Of a DNA stretch of 64,000 nt, positions 16,782 through 25,686 are shown piece after piece; the stretch's first letter is position 1, and each line of letters opens with the position of its first letter. Under the pieces are notes generated by a model. That model was not told where the DNA came from. It made no database searches and saw nothing but the letters and a program-made list of their open reading frames with translations. Made by a program: the position numbers and the translations under genes. The DNA lies in the NCBI GenBank assembly GCA_032654645.1, contig JAULAW010000011.1:1-64000 (forward strand), read 5' to 3'. Source of the DNA: CAITJF01 sp032654645 (GTDB lineage: Bacteria > Pseudomonadota > Gammaproteobacteria > Burkholderiales > Gallionellaceae).

Positions 16782-18516
16782 CCTATTTTCCTCTGTTGAA
16801 ATTAGCCGACTTGCTTCAAACTGAGTGCTGACGTGGTGTTCAATCAAATTGGGAGGGTCACCCGATGGGTGAGGTGCGATTTGAGCAAAAACCGCTGGCA
16901 AAAGCTGTCGGCAACGCGCTGTCTGAACAAGCGCGCGAGGTTCATCGAGTAACGACGCCGGGAGGCCAATTTCAGGTTCGCTGGGACGAAGGGGGCAGCG
17001 CCACGGCGCTGGGACAGCTGGCATTTTTTGCCGAGTTTTTGGAAGTGTCCGGATTGTTCGAGCACTGGGTCGACGGTTGCCCGATGAATTACAGCAGCCC
17101 CAACGCACCGGAAGTGCGAGATGTTCTGGGCACGTGGCTGCTCTCGATCCTGGATGGGCAAAAGCGCTATGCGCATGTGGCATGCCTGCGCGGCGACGCG
17201 GTGGCTGTGGAAATACTGGGCATGAGCAAGATCATCAGCGACGAGAGCTTGCGCCGGGCATTGGCGCATCTGGCGCCGAGTTCGGGCAAGCGCTGCGCCG
17301 AAGAAGAACGGGCAAAGCGTGAAGCCCAGCTGGCAAGGAGTTCGGCGTGGATGGATGCCGCGCTTGAGGAGAGCACGAGCGAGGCGCTAAATACGCCGTG
17401 GATACTCGACACCGACACGACGATCAAGCCGCTCTACGGGCATCAGGACGGAGCCGAAATCAGTTACAACCCGAGAAAGCCGGGGCGACCGAGCCACGCC
17501 ATCCACACCTACTGGATAGGCAACGTGCGCATGGTGCTCGATGCCGAAGTGCAAAGCGGCAAGGCACATGCGGCGAAACACAGCCTGCCCCGTTTGCGCA
17601 CATTGCTGGAGGGGTTGCCACCCGAGAAGCGCCCACGGCTGGTGCGGGGAGACTGCGCGTTCGGCAACGAGACGGTGATGGGGGAAATGGAAAACCTGGA
17701 CCAAGCCTACCTGTTCAAGCTGCGCCAAAGCGCGGGCGTCAAACGCCTGATCGAGCGCCAATGGTCGCGCGACGACTGGAGCGATGCGGGGCAAGGTTTC
17801 TACGCCGTCGAAGCGGAACTGAAGCTGGCGGGCTGGAGCCGCGCCCGTCGCGTGATCGTGATGCGGCGGGCGGTCAAAGGCAGTCTCGTGGCGGATGAAA
17901 AAACCTCGGGCAAGAGCAAGAAGCAACAGAGCCTGCAATTTGCCGATGTCAGCCAACCCGCCAACATCTGGGAGTACGCCGTTCTGATCACCAACACGGG
18001 TTACGCTCTGGAGGCCATCGGCCAGCTGTATCGTGACCGTGCCGACTGCGAAAACGGGTTTGATGAAATGAAAAACCAGTGGGGCTGGGGCGGCTACACC
18101 ACGCAGGACATGGAACGATGCAATCTCTCGGCCAGAGCGGTCGCGCTGATCTACAACTGGTGGAGCTGGTACGTCCGCCTCGCGCACCCGAAGGCTCGCC
18201 TGGAAGCCATCACCAGCCGACCGTTGCTGCTTGGCGGGATCGCGCGCTTGACCCGCCACGCCGGACAGTCGCGTCTTCTGGTCACGATCACCCACGTCGC
18301 GGGCGAACAGGTCAAAAGCATGATCGCCAATATCCGCAAGGGGCTCGACCATATTCTTCATGCTGCGCCACAGTTGACAAAACTGGAGCGCTGGAAGGCG
18401 CTGGTTCGCTATATCGTCGCAAAAATCATCGCGGCCAAGTCGAAAGATCAGCCGCCGCGACACCCGTTGCCACCGGATATGGCGCAGTTCGCAACGGGGT
18501 AACAGAGGAATTTAGG
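16782..18516 (+). mobile_element. IS1380-type element behind rne
   Basis: The left end, starting CCTATTTTCCTCTGTT at 16782, is an inverted repeat of the right end, ending CCTAAATTCCTCTGTT in reverse at 18516, with two mismatches. A 5-bp target duplication TTAAA lies at 16777-16781 and 18517-18521. The left copy starts at the base right after the rne stop codon. The element sits between rne and the hairpin that probably ends its transcript. It looks complete and intact. Confidence 0.92.
16865..18502 (+). CDS. IS1380-type DDE transposase
   Basis: This 545-residue transposase has the DDE core spread through ILDTDTTIKPLYGHQDGAEI, LVRGDCAFGNETVM and LYRDRADCENGFDEMKNQWG, the last being the conserved C-terminal YR-type block with the catalytic glutamate region. 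It has an HTH-type N-terminal half. Family assignment rests on the LYGHQDGA and CENGFDEMKNQWGW patterns. The frame is open from ATG 16865 to TAA 18502, just within the right inverted repeat. It is intact, so the element may still be active. Confidence 0.88.
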   Translation: MGEVRFEQKPLAKAVGNALSEQAREVHRVTTPGGQFQVRWDEGGSATALGQLAFFAEFLEVSGLFEHWVDGCPMNYSSPNAPEVRDVLGTWLLSILDGQKRYAHVACLRGDAVAVEILGMSKIISDESLRRALAHLAPSSGKRCAEEERAKREAQLARSSAWMDAALEESTSEALNTPWILDTDTTIKPLYGHQDGAEISYNPRKPGRPSHAIHTYWIGNVRMVLDAEVQSGKAHAAKHSLPRLRTLLEGLPPEKRPRLVRGDCAFGNETVMGEMENLDQAYLFKLRQSAGVKRLIERQWSRDDWSDAGQGFYAVEAELKLAGWSRARRVIVMRRAVKGSLVADEKTSGKSKKQQSLQFADVSQPANIWEYAVLITNTGYALEAIGQLYRDRADCENGFDEMKNQWGWGGYTTQDMERCNLSARAVALIYNWWSWYVRLAHPKARLEAITSRPLLLGGIARLTRHAGQSRLLVTITHVAGEQVKSMIANIRKGLDHILHAAPQLTKLERWKALVRYIVAKIIAAKSKDQPPRHPLPPDMAQFATG

Positions 18517-18530
18517 TTAAATCCGGCAGC

Positions 18531-18564
18531 AAAAAAACCGCACAATAAATCGTGCGGTTTTTTT
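18531..18564. terminator. Bidirectional hairpin terminator
   Basis: CCGCAC (18538-18543) and GTGCGG (18552-18557) form a stem with an A-run on the left and a T-run on the right (TTTTTTT at 18558-18564). It could stop transcripts from either side. It lies just past the IS that separates it from rne and also faces the reverse-strand fusion gene. Confidence 0.75.
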
Positions 18565-18694
18565 GTTTTAATTTTATTGAGTTTTACATAATTATCTTGC
18601 TGGATTCTGGCTTGCGCCGGATGACGGCATGTGTGTTGTGAATTATGTAAAGGTCAATAGGAAGTTCTTTAAACCCGAATAATCTATTAGCGCT

Positions 18695-18720
18695 GTCATT
18701 CCCGCGCAGGCGGGAATGAC
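18695..18720. repeat. Palindromic intergenic repeat
   Basis: GTCATTCCCGCGCAGGCGGG then AATGAC forms a long perfect-looking palindrome. Related sequences with ATCCCCGCGTAGGCGGGGAT lie at 54492-54559. Such elements commonly sit between genes in many bacteria. Confidence 0.7.
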
Positions 18721-18749
18721 GCTGTTTTCGGTCTAATGGACAATCTGGG

Positions 18750-19532
18750 TTAAAGGTGAGTCTTTCGAATATGCCCTAACAACCCCTCCGCCGCATCCTC
18801 CACCATGTCCAGCACGCGCTCGAAACCAACCGTGCCGCCATAATACGGGTCGGGCACTTCGTGTTGGCTGTGGCGGCTGGCGAACTCCAGAAACAACCCG
18901 AGATGGCCTGACGCATCGCTCGGGCGCAGCCGCTGGAGAATAGCAAGATTGGCGCGATCCATCGCCAGCACATAATCAAAGCGCGAAAAATCAGCCGCCT
19001 CGACCTGCCGCCCGCGCAACGCGCTCATGTCGTAACCGCGCAGCCCGGCGGCGCGTTGAGTACGCGCATCAGGCGGATCGCCAATGTGGTAATCATGCGT
19101 TCCAGCCGAATCAATCAGGATGTGCCGCGCCAACCCCGCCTCCTCGACACGCGCACGGAATACCGCTTCGGCAGTCGGCGAGCGGCAAATGTTGCCCATG
19201 CAGACAAAAAGAACTTTAACCATTACATTTGATGACGACCGTATTTTTGTTATTGAATCCACAGCCGCCAGCATCCGCTGCCTTGCCGCAGGATTGGCAG
19301 TGTGAGTCGTGATCTCAGGCGGGACAAACCTACGCTGTGCGACTTCCTGCTCTATCCATAGCAGCACTTCGTATCCGGTTCCACGCTGGTCATCACCCAG
19401 ATCATGATCCAAGGACAGGTGAGTAACTTCACCTTTCTGCAATAGCCCGATTGCCTCGTCTGGCCATCGCACTTGAGCCCATCCATCAGGCGCTGTCCGC
19501 TCATCGTCCAGGAATACTTTCATCTTTTTCAC
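18750..19532 (-). CDS. Cyclic-phosphate-type receiver fused to LMW phosphatase
   Basis: A single open frame of 260 residues joins two domains. Residues 1-95 are a receiver-like domain of the cyclic-phosphate-processing type: VFLDDERTAPDGW, THLSLDHDLGDDQRGTGYEV and a HTANPAARQRM motif. Residues about 104-260 are a low-molecular-weight protein tyrosine phosphatase: VLFVCMGNICRSPT contains the catalytic loop with C111 and R117, and VPDPYYGG holds the general acid Asp. An internal ATG at codon 104 could start a separate phosphatase, but no ribosome binding sequence precedes it. I therefore favour one fused protein. The two functions are normally encoded apart. Substrates are unknown. Confidence 0.78.
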   Translation of the reverse strand: MKKMKVFLDDERTAPDGWAQVRWPDEAIGLLQKGEVTHLSLDHDLGDDQRGTGYEVLLWIEQEVAQRRFVPPEITTHTANPAARQRMLAAVDSITKIRSSSNVMVKVLFVCMGNICRSPTAEAVFRARVEEAGLARHILIDSAGTHDYHIGDPPDARTQRAAGLRGYDMSALRGRQVEAADFSRFDYVLAMDRANLAILQRLRPSDASGHLGLFLEFASRHSQHEVPDPYYGGTVGFERVLDMVEDAAEGLLGHIRKTHL

Positions 19533-19545
19533 GATTCATTCACAT

Positions 19546-20625
19546 AGGCTATGTCGCAACTAGTGTAGTGCGCCATTCTGTTTGGAACTTAAGCGGCTGT
19601 TTGCCCGGATGACCTTTTGCAAGATGTCGCGAGCGCTGGCTGTCCAGACAAATGGTTTGGGTTTGCTGTTGTGGTGTGCGACGTATTCATCAATGGCCGC
19701 AACCAGTTCGGGCACGCTGCGGAATACTCCGCGACGCAGGCGATTTTCCGAGATGTCGCGGAAGAATCGTTCCACCATATTCAGCCACGACGCCGAAGTG
19801 GGCGTGAAGTGCATGTTGAAGCGCGGATGCTTCTCCAGCCACTCTTGGCTGCTGGCACTGGGCGATCACCGTTCCGTCCAATACATTGAGCGCGGCAAAT
19901 AGTGTGGTGGTGCCGTTGCGCTTGTGGTCGTGTGTCATCGTTGCCGCACGCCCCTTCTTCAAAGGTGGTCCGGGTTGCGTGCGGTCGAGTGCCTGAACCT
20001 GGCTTTTCTCGTCGCAGCAGAGCACCAATGCGTGTTCTGGCGGGCTCAAATACAAACCCACCACATCCTCCAGCTTCTCGACGAACTTCGGATCACGCGA
20101 AACCTTGAAAGTCTCGACCAAGTGCGGCTTCAACCCGTGCGCCCGCCATATCCTGCGCACGGTCGTGGCGCCGACATCGGCTGTCTTGGCCATCGTGCGC
20201 GTGCTCCAGTGGGTGGCGTGGTCGGGCAAGGTTTGCGTGGTCAAGCGCACCAGCTCTTGCGCATCAACCGTGGGCTTGCGCCCACCGCGCGGCAAGTCCT
20301 GTTCGATCCCGGCCAAGCCATCGCGGGCGTAGCGTTCGCGCCAGCGCCCCACTTGAACTCGCCCAACACCCAACTCTTCGGCGATCCGCGTGTTGTCGTA
20401 ACCGGACGGCGCCAACAAAACAATCTTGGCGCGCCGCGCCAATCTCAGGCTCGCCGTGTTCGAGCGCGACAGCTTGGTCAACCCCTTTTTCTGCTCGGCT
20501 GTCAGCACGATTGTCGGGGCTACTCGCATCGCGTTTCTCCTGTCTCAATAACTGGAACGTGAGACATGCCCCACGATTATTAGCTCCGCTAATTACGGCG
20601 CACTACACTAGTTGCGACATAGCCT
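19546..20625 (-). mobile_element. IS630-family element, internally deleted
   Basis: Perfect 29-base inverted ends lie at 19546-19574 and 20597-20625 and share AGGCTATGTCGCAACTAG at their outer sides. The transposase between them lacks a central part and is frameshifted. The intact ends make it a candidate for mobilisation by a complete relative elsewhere. The right end is nine bases from the thiC stop. No clear TA duplication is visible at the borders. Confidence 0.85.
19560..20529 (-). pseudogene. IS630-family transposase, internal deletion
   Basis: The N-terminal part (from ATG 20529) has a helix-turn-helix segment and LVLCCDEKSQVQALDRTQPG, with the first catalytic Asp, and continues to VIAQCQQ. 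The expected stretch with the second Asp (a VDNYATH-type motif in the family) is missing. The frame then changes, and EWLEKHPRFNMHFTPTSASW with VERFFRDISENRLRRGVFRS follows in another frame. A deletion near 19850 explains both. The protein cannot be active. Confidence 0.85.
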
Positions 20626-20634
20626 TTGAAACCC

Positions 20635-22521
20635 CTATGTCTTGCGATACAACTGGCTGCCCTGCTTCACAAATTCCACCGCTTTTTGTTCCATGCCTTT
20701 GCTGAGCGCGGTCTGCTCATCCACGCCTTGCTGCGCGGCGAAGTCACGCACGTCCTGCGAGATTTTCATCGAGCAGAAACTCGGGCCGCACATCGAGCAG
20801 AAGTGCGCGACCTTGGCGGATTCCTTGGGCAGGGTTTCGTCGTGGAATTCGCGCGCCTTGTCCGGGTCGAGACCGAGGTTGAACTGGTCTTCCCAGCGGA
20901 ATTCGAAACGCGCCTTGGACAACGCGTTGTCGCGTATCTGCGCGCCGGGGTGGCCTTTGGCGAGGTCGGCGGCGTGTGCGGCGATCTTGTAGGTGATGAT
21001 GCCTTCCTTCACGTCGTCCTTGTTGGGTAGGCCAAGGTGCTCCTTGGGCGTGACATAACACAGCATGGCCGTGCCGAACCAGCCGATCATCGCCGCACCG
21101 ATCGCGCTGGTGATGTGGTCGTAGCCGGGCGCAATGTCCATGGTGAGCGGGCCGAGTGTGTAGAACGGCGCTTCGTGGCACCACTTCTGCTGCAAGTCCA
21201 TGTTCTCTTTGATCATGTGCATCGGCACATGGCCGGGACCTTCGATCATTACTTGCACATCGTGTTTCCACGCGATCAGTGTCTGTTCGCCCAACGTCTT
21301 GAGTTCGCCCAGTTGCGCCTCGTCATTGGCATCATAAATCGAGCCAGGCCGCAGGCCGTCGCCGAGGCTGAACCCCACGTCATAGGCCTTCATAATTTCG
21401 CAGATGTCTTCGAAATGCGTGGCAAGGAAATTTTCCTTGTGGTGTGCCAGGCACCATTTCGCCATGATGGAGCCGCCGCGCGACACGATGCCGGTCATGC
21501 GTTTCGCGGTCATCGGCACGTAGCGTAGCAACACGCCGGAATGGATGGTGAAATAGTCCACGCCCTGTTCGGCCTGCTCGATCAGCGTGTCGCGGAAGAT
21601 TTCCCAAGTCAGGTCTTCGGCCTTGCCGTTCACCTTTTCTAGCGCCTGATAGATCGGCACTGTTCCAATGGGTACCGGCGAGTTGCGGATGATCCATTCG
21701 CGCGTTTCGTGGATGTGCTTGCCGGTGGACAGATCCATCACCGTGTCGCCGCCCCAGCGGATCGACCAGGTCATCTTTTCCACTTCTTCCTGTATGCTCG
21801 AGCCCAACGCCGAATTGCCGATATTGGCGTTGATCTTCACCAGAAAGTTGCGCCCGATAATCATCGGCTCGGCTTCGGGGTGGTTGATGTTGGCGGGAAT
21901 GATGGCGCGGCCTGCGGCCACTTCGCTGCGCACAAACTCGGGTGTGATCTGCTTGGGCATTGATGCGCCGAAGTTTTCACCGGGATGCTGTTGCAGCAGC
22001 ATCTCCGAAAGACCCTCGTGGCGCTGGTTCTCGCGTATCGCGATGTATTCCATTTCCGGCGTGATGATGCCCTGACGGGCATAATGCATCTGCGTAACAT
22101 TCTTGCCCGGCTTGGCGCGGCGCGGCGCGCGCTTGAGGTTGAAGCGCATTTCTGCCAGTTCGGGATCGTTCAGGCGTTGCTGTCCGTAATCGGAAGAGAG
22201 TTTGTCCAGCATTTCGGTGTCGCCGCGTTCGGCGATCCACCCTTCGCGTAGCGCAGGCAGGCCGGAGCGAATGTCTATTCCCACTGCCGAGTCGGTGTAA
22301 GGGCCGGAACAGTCGTACACATAAATCGGCGGGTTTTTTTCAACCCCCATCCCGGCAGGCGTGTCGGCTTGTGAAATTTCGCGCATCGGCACGCGGATAT
22401 CGGTACGCGAACCCTCGACATATACTTTGCGTGAATTTGGCAGCGGTTTGATCGCCGCCGCATCAACGTGTGCGGAGCCTGCAATAAACGTGGGCGAAAT
22501 AAATTTTGGATTGGCGTTCAT
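20635..22521 (-). CDS. thiC: Phosphomethylpyrimidine synthase ThiC
   Basis: ThiC makes the pyrimidine (HMP-P) part of thiamine from aminoimidazole ribotide by a radical-SAM reaction. The 628-residue protein includes the N-terminal VPMREI region and the barrel segments MTWSIRWGGDTVMDLSTGKH, RPGSIYDANDEAQ and MIEGPGHVPMHMI. The C-terminal cluster CSMCGPSFCSM supplies the iron-sulphur ligands. ATG 22521 is chosen because AAGGAG lies six bases upstream. A TPP riboswitch leader precedes it. No other thiamine genes are adjacent, so it is a single-gene transcript. Confidence 0.96.
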   Translation of the reverse strand: MNANPKFISPTFIAGSAHVDAAAIKPLPNSRKVYVEGSRTDIRVPMREISQADTPAGMGVEKNPPIYVYDCSGPYTDSAVGIDIRSGLPALREGWIAERGDTEMLDKLSSDYGQQRLNDPELAEMRFNLKRAPRRAKPGKNVTQMHYARQGIITPEMEYIAIRENQRHEGLSEMLLQQHPGENFGASMPKQITPEFVRSEVAAGRAIIPANINHPEAEPMIIGRNFLVKINANIGNSALGSSIQEEVEKMTWSIRWGGDTVMDLSTGKHIHETREWIIRNSPVPIGTVPIYQALEKVNGKAEDLTWEIFRDTLIEQAEQGVDYFTIHSGVLLRYVPMTAKRMTGIVSRGGSIMAKWCLAHHKENFLATHFEDICEIMKAYDVGFSLGDGLRPGSIYDANDEAQLGELKTLGEQTLIAWKHDVQVMIEGPGHVPMHMIKENMDLQQKWCHEAPFYTLGPLTMDIAPGYDHITSAIGAAMIGWFGTAMLCYVTPKEHLGLPNKDDVKEGIITYKIAAHAADLAKGHPGAQIRDNALSKARFEFRWEDQFNLGLDPDKAREFHDETLPKESAKVAHFCSMCGPSFCSMKISQDVRDFAAQQGVDEQTALSKGMEQKAVEFVKQGSQLYRKT

Positions 22522-22547
22522 GTGATACTCCTTGCAATTCAAGAAGC

Positions 22548-22645
22548 ATCGGGTGGATGCTTCCCTACGACGGCATTACCCGTACAGGTTCAAAGGGTGT
22601 GTCTCACTCCGTAACCGCGAAGACCCCTAGCGAGGGGTGCAAGTT
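22548..22645 (-). promoter_or_regulatory. TPP riboswitch (THI element)
   Basis: Reverse-strand reading shows a stem from ACCCCTCGCTAGGGGT, then GGAGTGAGA, then CCCTTTGAACCTGTACGGGT and AATGCCGTCGTAGGGAAG. These are the hallmarks of the thiamine pyrophosphate riboswitch, with the conserved CUGAGA-like and CCUGAUC-like parts. It lies 27 bases or more ahead of thiC, as expected for repression by TPP. Confidence 0.92.
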
Positions 22646-22684
22646 ACTGGAATGGCAGGGTAAAAGCAAGTTAACAATTTAACG

Positions 22685-22713
22685 TTGAGCGGGACCGATG
22701 GCCTTGTTATACT
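22685..22713 (+). promoter_or_regulatory. Sigma-70-type promoter of pcm-tolC
   Basis: TTGAGC (22685-22690) and TATACT (22708-22713) are spaced by exactly 17 bases, with a start site expected near 22720 and the pcm ATG at 22754. It is one of the best matches to the consensus in the window. Confidence 0.65.
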
Positions 22714-22753
22714 GCCCGCGCAGGATAACCATAATGCTCGGGAGCGGAGAGAG

Positions 22754-23404
22754 ATGAAAAACGTGGAACAGGTGCGCTTTAACATGGTGGAGCAACAAAT
22801 CCGGCCTTGGGATGTGCTGGATACGCGGGTGCTGGACTTGCTGACCAAGGTCAAGCGCGAGCAATTTGTGCCACCCGCCAGGCGGGAGATGGCCTTCATG
22901 GATATGGAAATCCCGCTGGGTTATGGCGCCAGCATGTGGCAGCCCAAGCTGGAGGCGCGCGCCTTGCAAGCGTTGCAGGTTAGCCGAGGTGACCGTGTGC
23001 TGGAAGTCGGTAGCGGTAGCGGCTATCTGACCGCATTACTGTCTCATCTCGCGGCGCATATAACCAGCGTGGAGATCATGCCGGAGCTGCATGCCTTTGC
23101 AAAAAAGAATCTGACGGCGCAGCATATTAGTAACGTGACACTGGCAATAGGCGATGCGGCACGGGACTGGCCGGGTTTGTATGACGTAATCGTGCTAACC
23201 GGTTCAGTGCCGGTTTTGCCGGATGCTTTTCTGAACAACCTGATCCCGGGCGGGCGTCTGTTCGCCATCGTTGGTGACGCCCCGGTAATGCAGGCCAAGC
23301 TGATTACCTGTGTGACATCTGGCGTATTCGAGAGCAATACCCTGTTTGAAACCAGCGTCGCACCTTTACAGAACGCACTGCAACCCAACCGTTTCGTATT
23401 TTGA
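22754..23404 (+). CDS. pcm: Protein-L-isoaspartate O-methyltransferase
   Basis: Pcm methylates damaged isoaspartyl residues to start their repair. The 216-residue protein begins MKNVEQVRFNMVEQQIRPWD. The SAM site is VLEVGSGSGYLTALL, and YDVIVLTGSVPVLPDAFLNN fits motif II/III. The family normally carries a YDRALP-like segment where this protein has VPPARREMAF, so it belongs to the beta-proteobacterial Pcm-like group found next to tolC. I chose ATG 22754, preceded by GGAGCGGAGAG. tolC follows on the same strand. Confidence 0.87.
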   Translation: MKNVEQVRFNMVEQQIRPWDVLDTRVLDLLTKVKREQFVPPARREMAFMDMEIPLGYGASMWQPKLEARALQALQVSRGDRVLEVGSGSGYLTALLSHLAAHITSVEIMPELHAFAKKNLTAQHISNVTLAIGDAARDWPGLYDVIVLTGSVPVLPDAFLNNLIPGGRLFAIVGDAPVMQAKLITCVTSGVFESNTLFETSVAPLQNALQPNRFVF

Positions 23405-23476
23405 TGATGCGGGTTTCGCTTGAAATTTTCCGCATGGGTATAGAATATTAGTAATATCTAATATACAATACGAGCC

Positions 23477-24805
23477 ATGACAATCTCCAATTTACTCATG
23501 TTCGTAATGTCGGCGTTGAGCGCAACCTTCCCGGCGGGAGCGGCGGACTTGCTTGAAACCTATCGCGCCGCACAATCGCAGGATGCAGTATTCTCGGCGG
23601 CGCGCGCGGCGCATCGGGCTGGGCAGGAGAAGCTGCCACAGGGCCGCTCTTTGCTGTTGCCCAGCGCAAACCTGAGCGCCAACAGCACGTTCAACGATAG
23701 CTCGACCACCTATCATCCGGCGACGACTTTCCCCTCTGGCGCGAGCCGTTTCAACAGCCATGGTTATGGTGTGAACCTGACCCAGCCGCTGTACCGCCAG
23801 CAAAGCTGGGTGGCTTATGCCGAAGCCGGATTACAAGTGGCGCAGGCCGATGCACAGTTCAACGGTGCGCAGCAGGATCTGATCCTGCGTGTGGCGCAAG
23901 CCTATTTCGATGTGCTCATCGCACAGGACAGTGTGCACCTTGCCGAGGCGCAAAAGACGGCCATTTCCGAGCAACTGGAGCAGGCCAAGCGTAACTTCGA
24001 GGTGGGCACCGCCACCATCACTGACACGCACGAAGCGCAGGCGCGCTACGATCTGGTGGTCGCGCAGGGAATCGCCGCACAGAGTAATCTGGAAGTCAAA
24101 AAGCGTGCACTGCAACAATTGACCAACACCATGCCGGGTGATCTGCGCCAGTTGGGGCTACAGTTCAAGCTGGAGGCGCTGCAACCGATAGATATGGAAA
24201 AGTGGGTGGATGAGGCGCAACGACACAATCCACAGTTAGTAGTGACACAAGCCGCCGCTGAGCTGGCCGCGAAAGAAACTGAGCGTAATCGCGGCGGGCA
24301 CTATCCGACGCTCGATCTGGTTGCCAATCATTCCGAAAACTTTGCCAACGGCGGCAACCTGGGGGTGGGCAGCGACAGCCGCAACACTTCTGTCGGCGTG
24401 CAACTCAACTTACCGCTGTTTCAAGGCGGCGCAACACAGTCCAAGGTGCGCGAAGCCGAGGCCAACCGCGACCGCGCCAACGAAGAGCTGGAAAATGCGC
24501 GCCGCACCGTCGCACTGCAAACGCGCCAGGCCTATCTGGGCGTGGTCAACGGCATTGCCCAGGTCAAGGCGCTGCAACAGGCGCTAAAGTCCAGCGAAAG
24601 TTTGCTGGAAGCCAGCAAGCTGGGTCAGGAGGTTGGTGTGCGCACTAATCTGGATGTGCTGAATGCGCAGCAGCAGCTTTACTCCACCCGCCGCGACTTG
24701 TATCAGGCCGAGTACAATTACCTGATCAGCCAACTGCGGCTGAAGGCCGCAGCCGGAACATTGGCCGAAGATGACCTTGCCAAGGTTAATCAAGCGCTCT
24801 ATTGA
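23477..24805 (+). CDS. tolC: TolC-family outer membrane channel
   Basis: TolC forms the outer-membrane duct for type I secretion and efflux systems. The 442-residue protein has a signal peptide (ATFPAGAADLLETY, cleavage near residue 23) and the twofold repeated helical barrel. The repeats are visible as DLLETYRAAQSQDAVFSAA and LVANHSENFA segments followed by SVGVQLNLPLFQGGATQSKV, and both halves end in long coiled helices. It follows pcm after 72 bases. Its end overlaps the converging rfbD gene by 20 bases. No inner-membrane partner lies beside it. Confidence 0.93.
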   Translation: MTISNLLMFVMSALSATFPAGAADLLETYRAAQSQDAVFSAARAAHRAGQEKLPQGRSLLLPSANLSANSTFNDSSTTYHPATTFPSGASRFNSHGYGVNLTQPLYRQQSWVAYAEAGLQVAQADAQFNGAQQDLILRVAQAYFDVLIAQDSVHLAEAQKTAISEQLEQAKRNFEVGTATITDTHEAQARYDLVVAQGIAAQSNLEVKKRALQQLTNTMPGDLRQLGLQFKLEALQPIDMEKWVDEAQRHNPQLVVTQAAAELAAKETERNRGGHYPTLDLVANHSENFANGGNLGVGSDSRNTSVGVQLNLPLFQGGATQSKVREAEANRDRANEELENARRTVALQTRQAYLGVVNGIAQVKALQQALKSSESLLEASKLGQEVGVRTNLDVLNAQQQLYSTRRDLYQAEYNYLISQLRLKAAAGTLAEDDLAKVNQALY

Positions 24806-25673
24806 GCGTCATGCATTCCCGTAGCGACACATCCCACTCAGGTAATTGAATGCCAAACTGCTCAAGCAATTTGGCATTGGATAATACCGAATTCATTGGC
24901 CGTTTTGCCGGGGTGGGAAATTCCGCGCTGCTAATGGCGCACAAGGCTGGCGGATGGACGAGGCCGGCAAACAGGCCGCACCTTGCGGCAGACTGCGCAA
25001 ATCCAAACCATGAAGTTTGCCCCTGCGCAGTCATGTGGTATATCCCGTTAATCTGATCCGGATCGGGTTGGGCCAGGTACGAGGCTATGGCCTGCGCCGT
25101 AGCCCGCGCTATTTCGCGGCTCCAGGTCGGTGCGCCAAACTGGTCGTTTACGATGGTTAGTTCGGGACGCTGGGCGCCTATGCGTTTTATCGTATTCAGG
25201 AAGTTTTTGCCCTGCGCGTCATACACCCAAGTGGAACGGAATATCAGAAAGCGCGAAGCATGCGCATCAATAGCCCGCTCACCCATCAGTTTGCTATGCC
25301 CATAAACATTTAATGGATTGGGTATGTCCTGCTCGGTATAGGGAGCGCTTTTTGTTCCATCGAACACATAATCGGTGGAGTAATGGACAAGCAGGGCATT
25401 CAGCCGCGCTGCCTCTTCCGCCATGATCCCTGGTGCCACGCCATTAACCGCCATGGCCAGATCAGTCTCGGATTCTGCCTTGTCCACAGCGGTGTAGGCG
25501 GCAGCGTTGACAATAACATCCGGCTGCAAGCTGCGTATGGGTGCACGGATTGAATCCGGATCGCCCAGATCCATGCCTTGTCTGTCCAGCGCGGTTAATT
25601 CTCCCAAGCGCGCAAGTGTTTTTTCCAGCTCCCTGCCCACCTGCCCGTTTTTGCCAACCAGTAAAATTTTCAT
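24786..25673 (-). CDS. rfbD: dTDP-4-dehydrorhamnose reductase
   Basis: RfbD makes dTDP-L-rhamnose in the last step of the pathway. The 295-residue SDR protein has the Rossmann start ILLVGKNGQVGREL, the catalytic pair Y and K in VYGHSKLMGE, and the STDYVFDGTK strand. It follows rfbC after 13 bases and ends in an overlap of 20 bases with the convergent tolC. It completes the gene set rfbB-rfbA-rfbC-rfbD on this strand. Confidence 0.93.
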   Translation of the reverse strand: MKILLVGKNGQVGRELEKTLARLGELTALDRQGMDLGDPDSIRAPIRSLQPDVIVNAAAYTAVDKAESETDLAMAVNGVAPGIMAEEAARLNALLVHYSTDYVFDGTKSAPYTEQDIPNPLNVYGHSKLMGERAIDAHASRFLIFRSTWVYDAQGKNFLNTIKRIGAQRPELTIVNDQFGAPTWSREIARATAQAIASYLAQPDPDQINGIYHMTAQGQTSWFGFAQSAARCGLFAGLVHPPALCAISSAEFPTPAKRPMNSVLSNAKLLEQFGIQLPEWDVSLRECMTLNRALD

Positions 25674-25686
25674 GGCAATATTTTTT

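Noticed and set aside
17387..18463. 358-codon reverse frame within the IS1380-type transposase
   Set aside because: Antisense shadow. The forward frame has the complete transposase motifs.
19223..19223. Internal ATG as a separate start for the LMW phosphatase
   Set aside because: No Shine-Dalgarno-like sequence precedes it, and the frame is continuous with the receiver domain. Kept as an alternative only.
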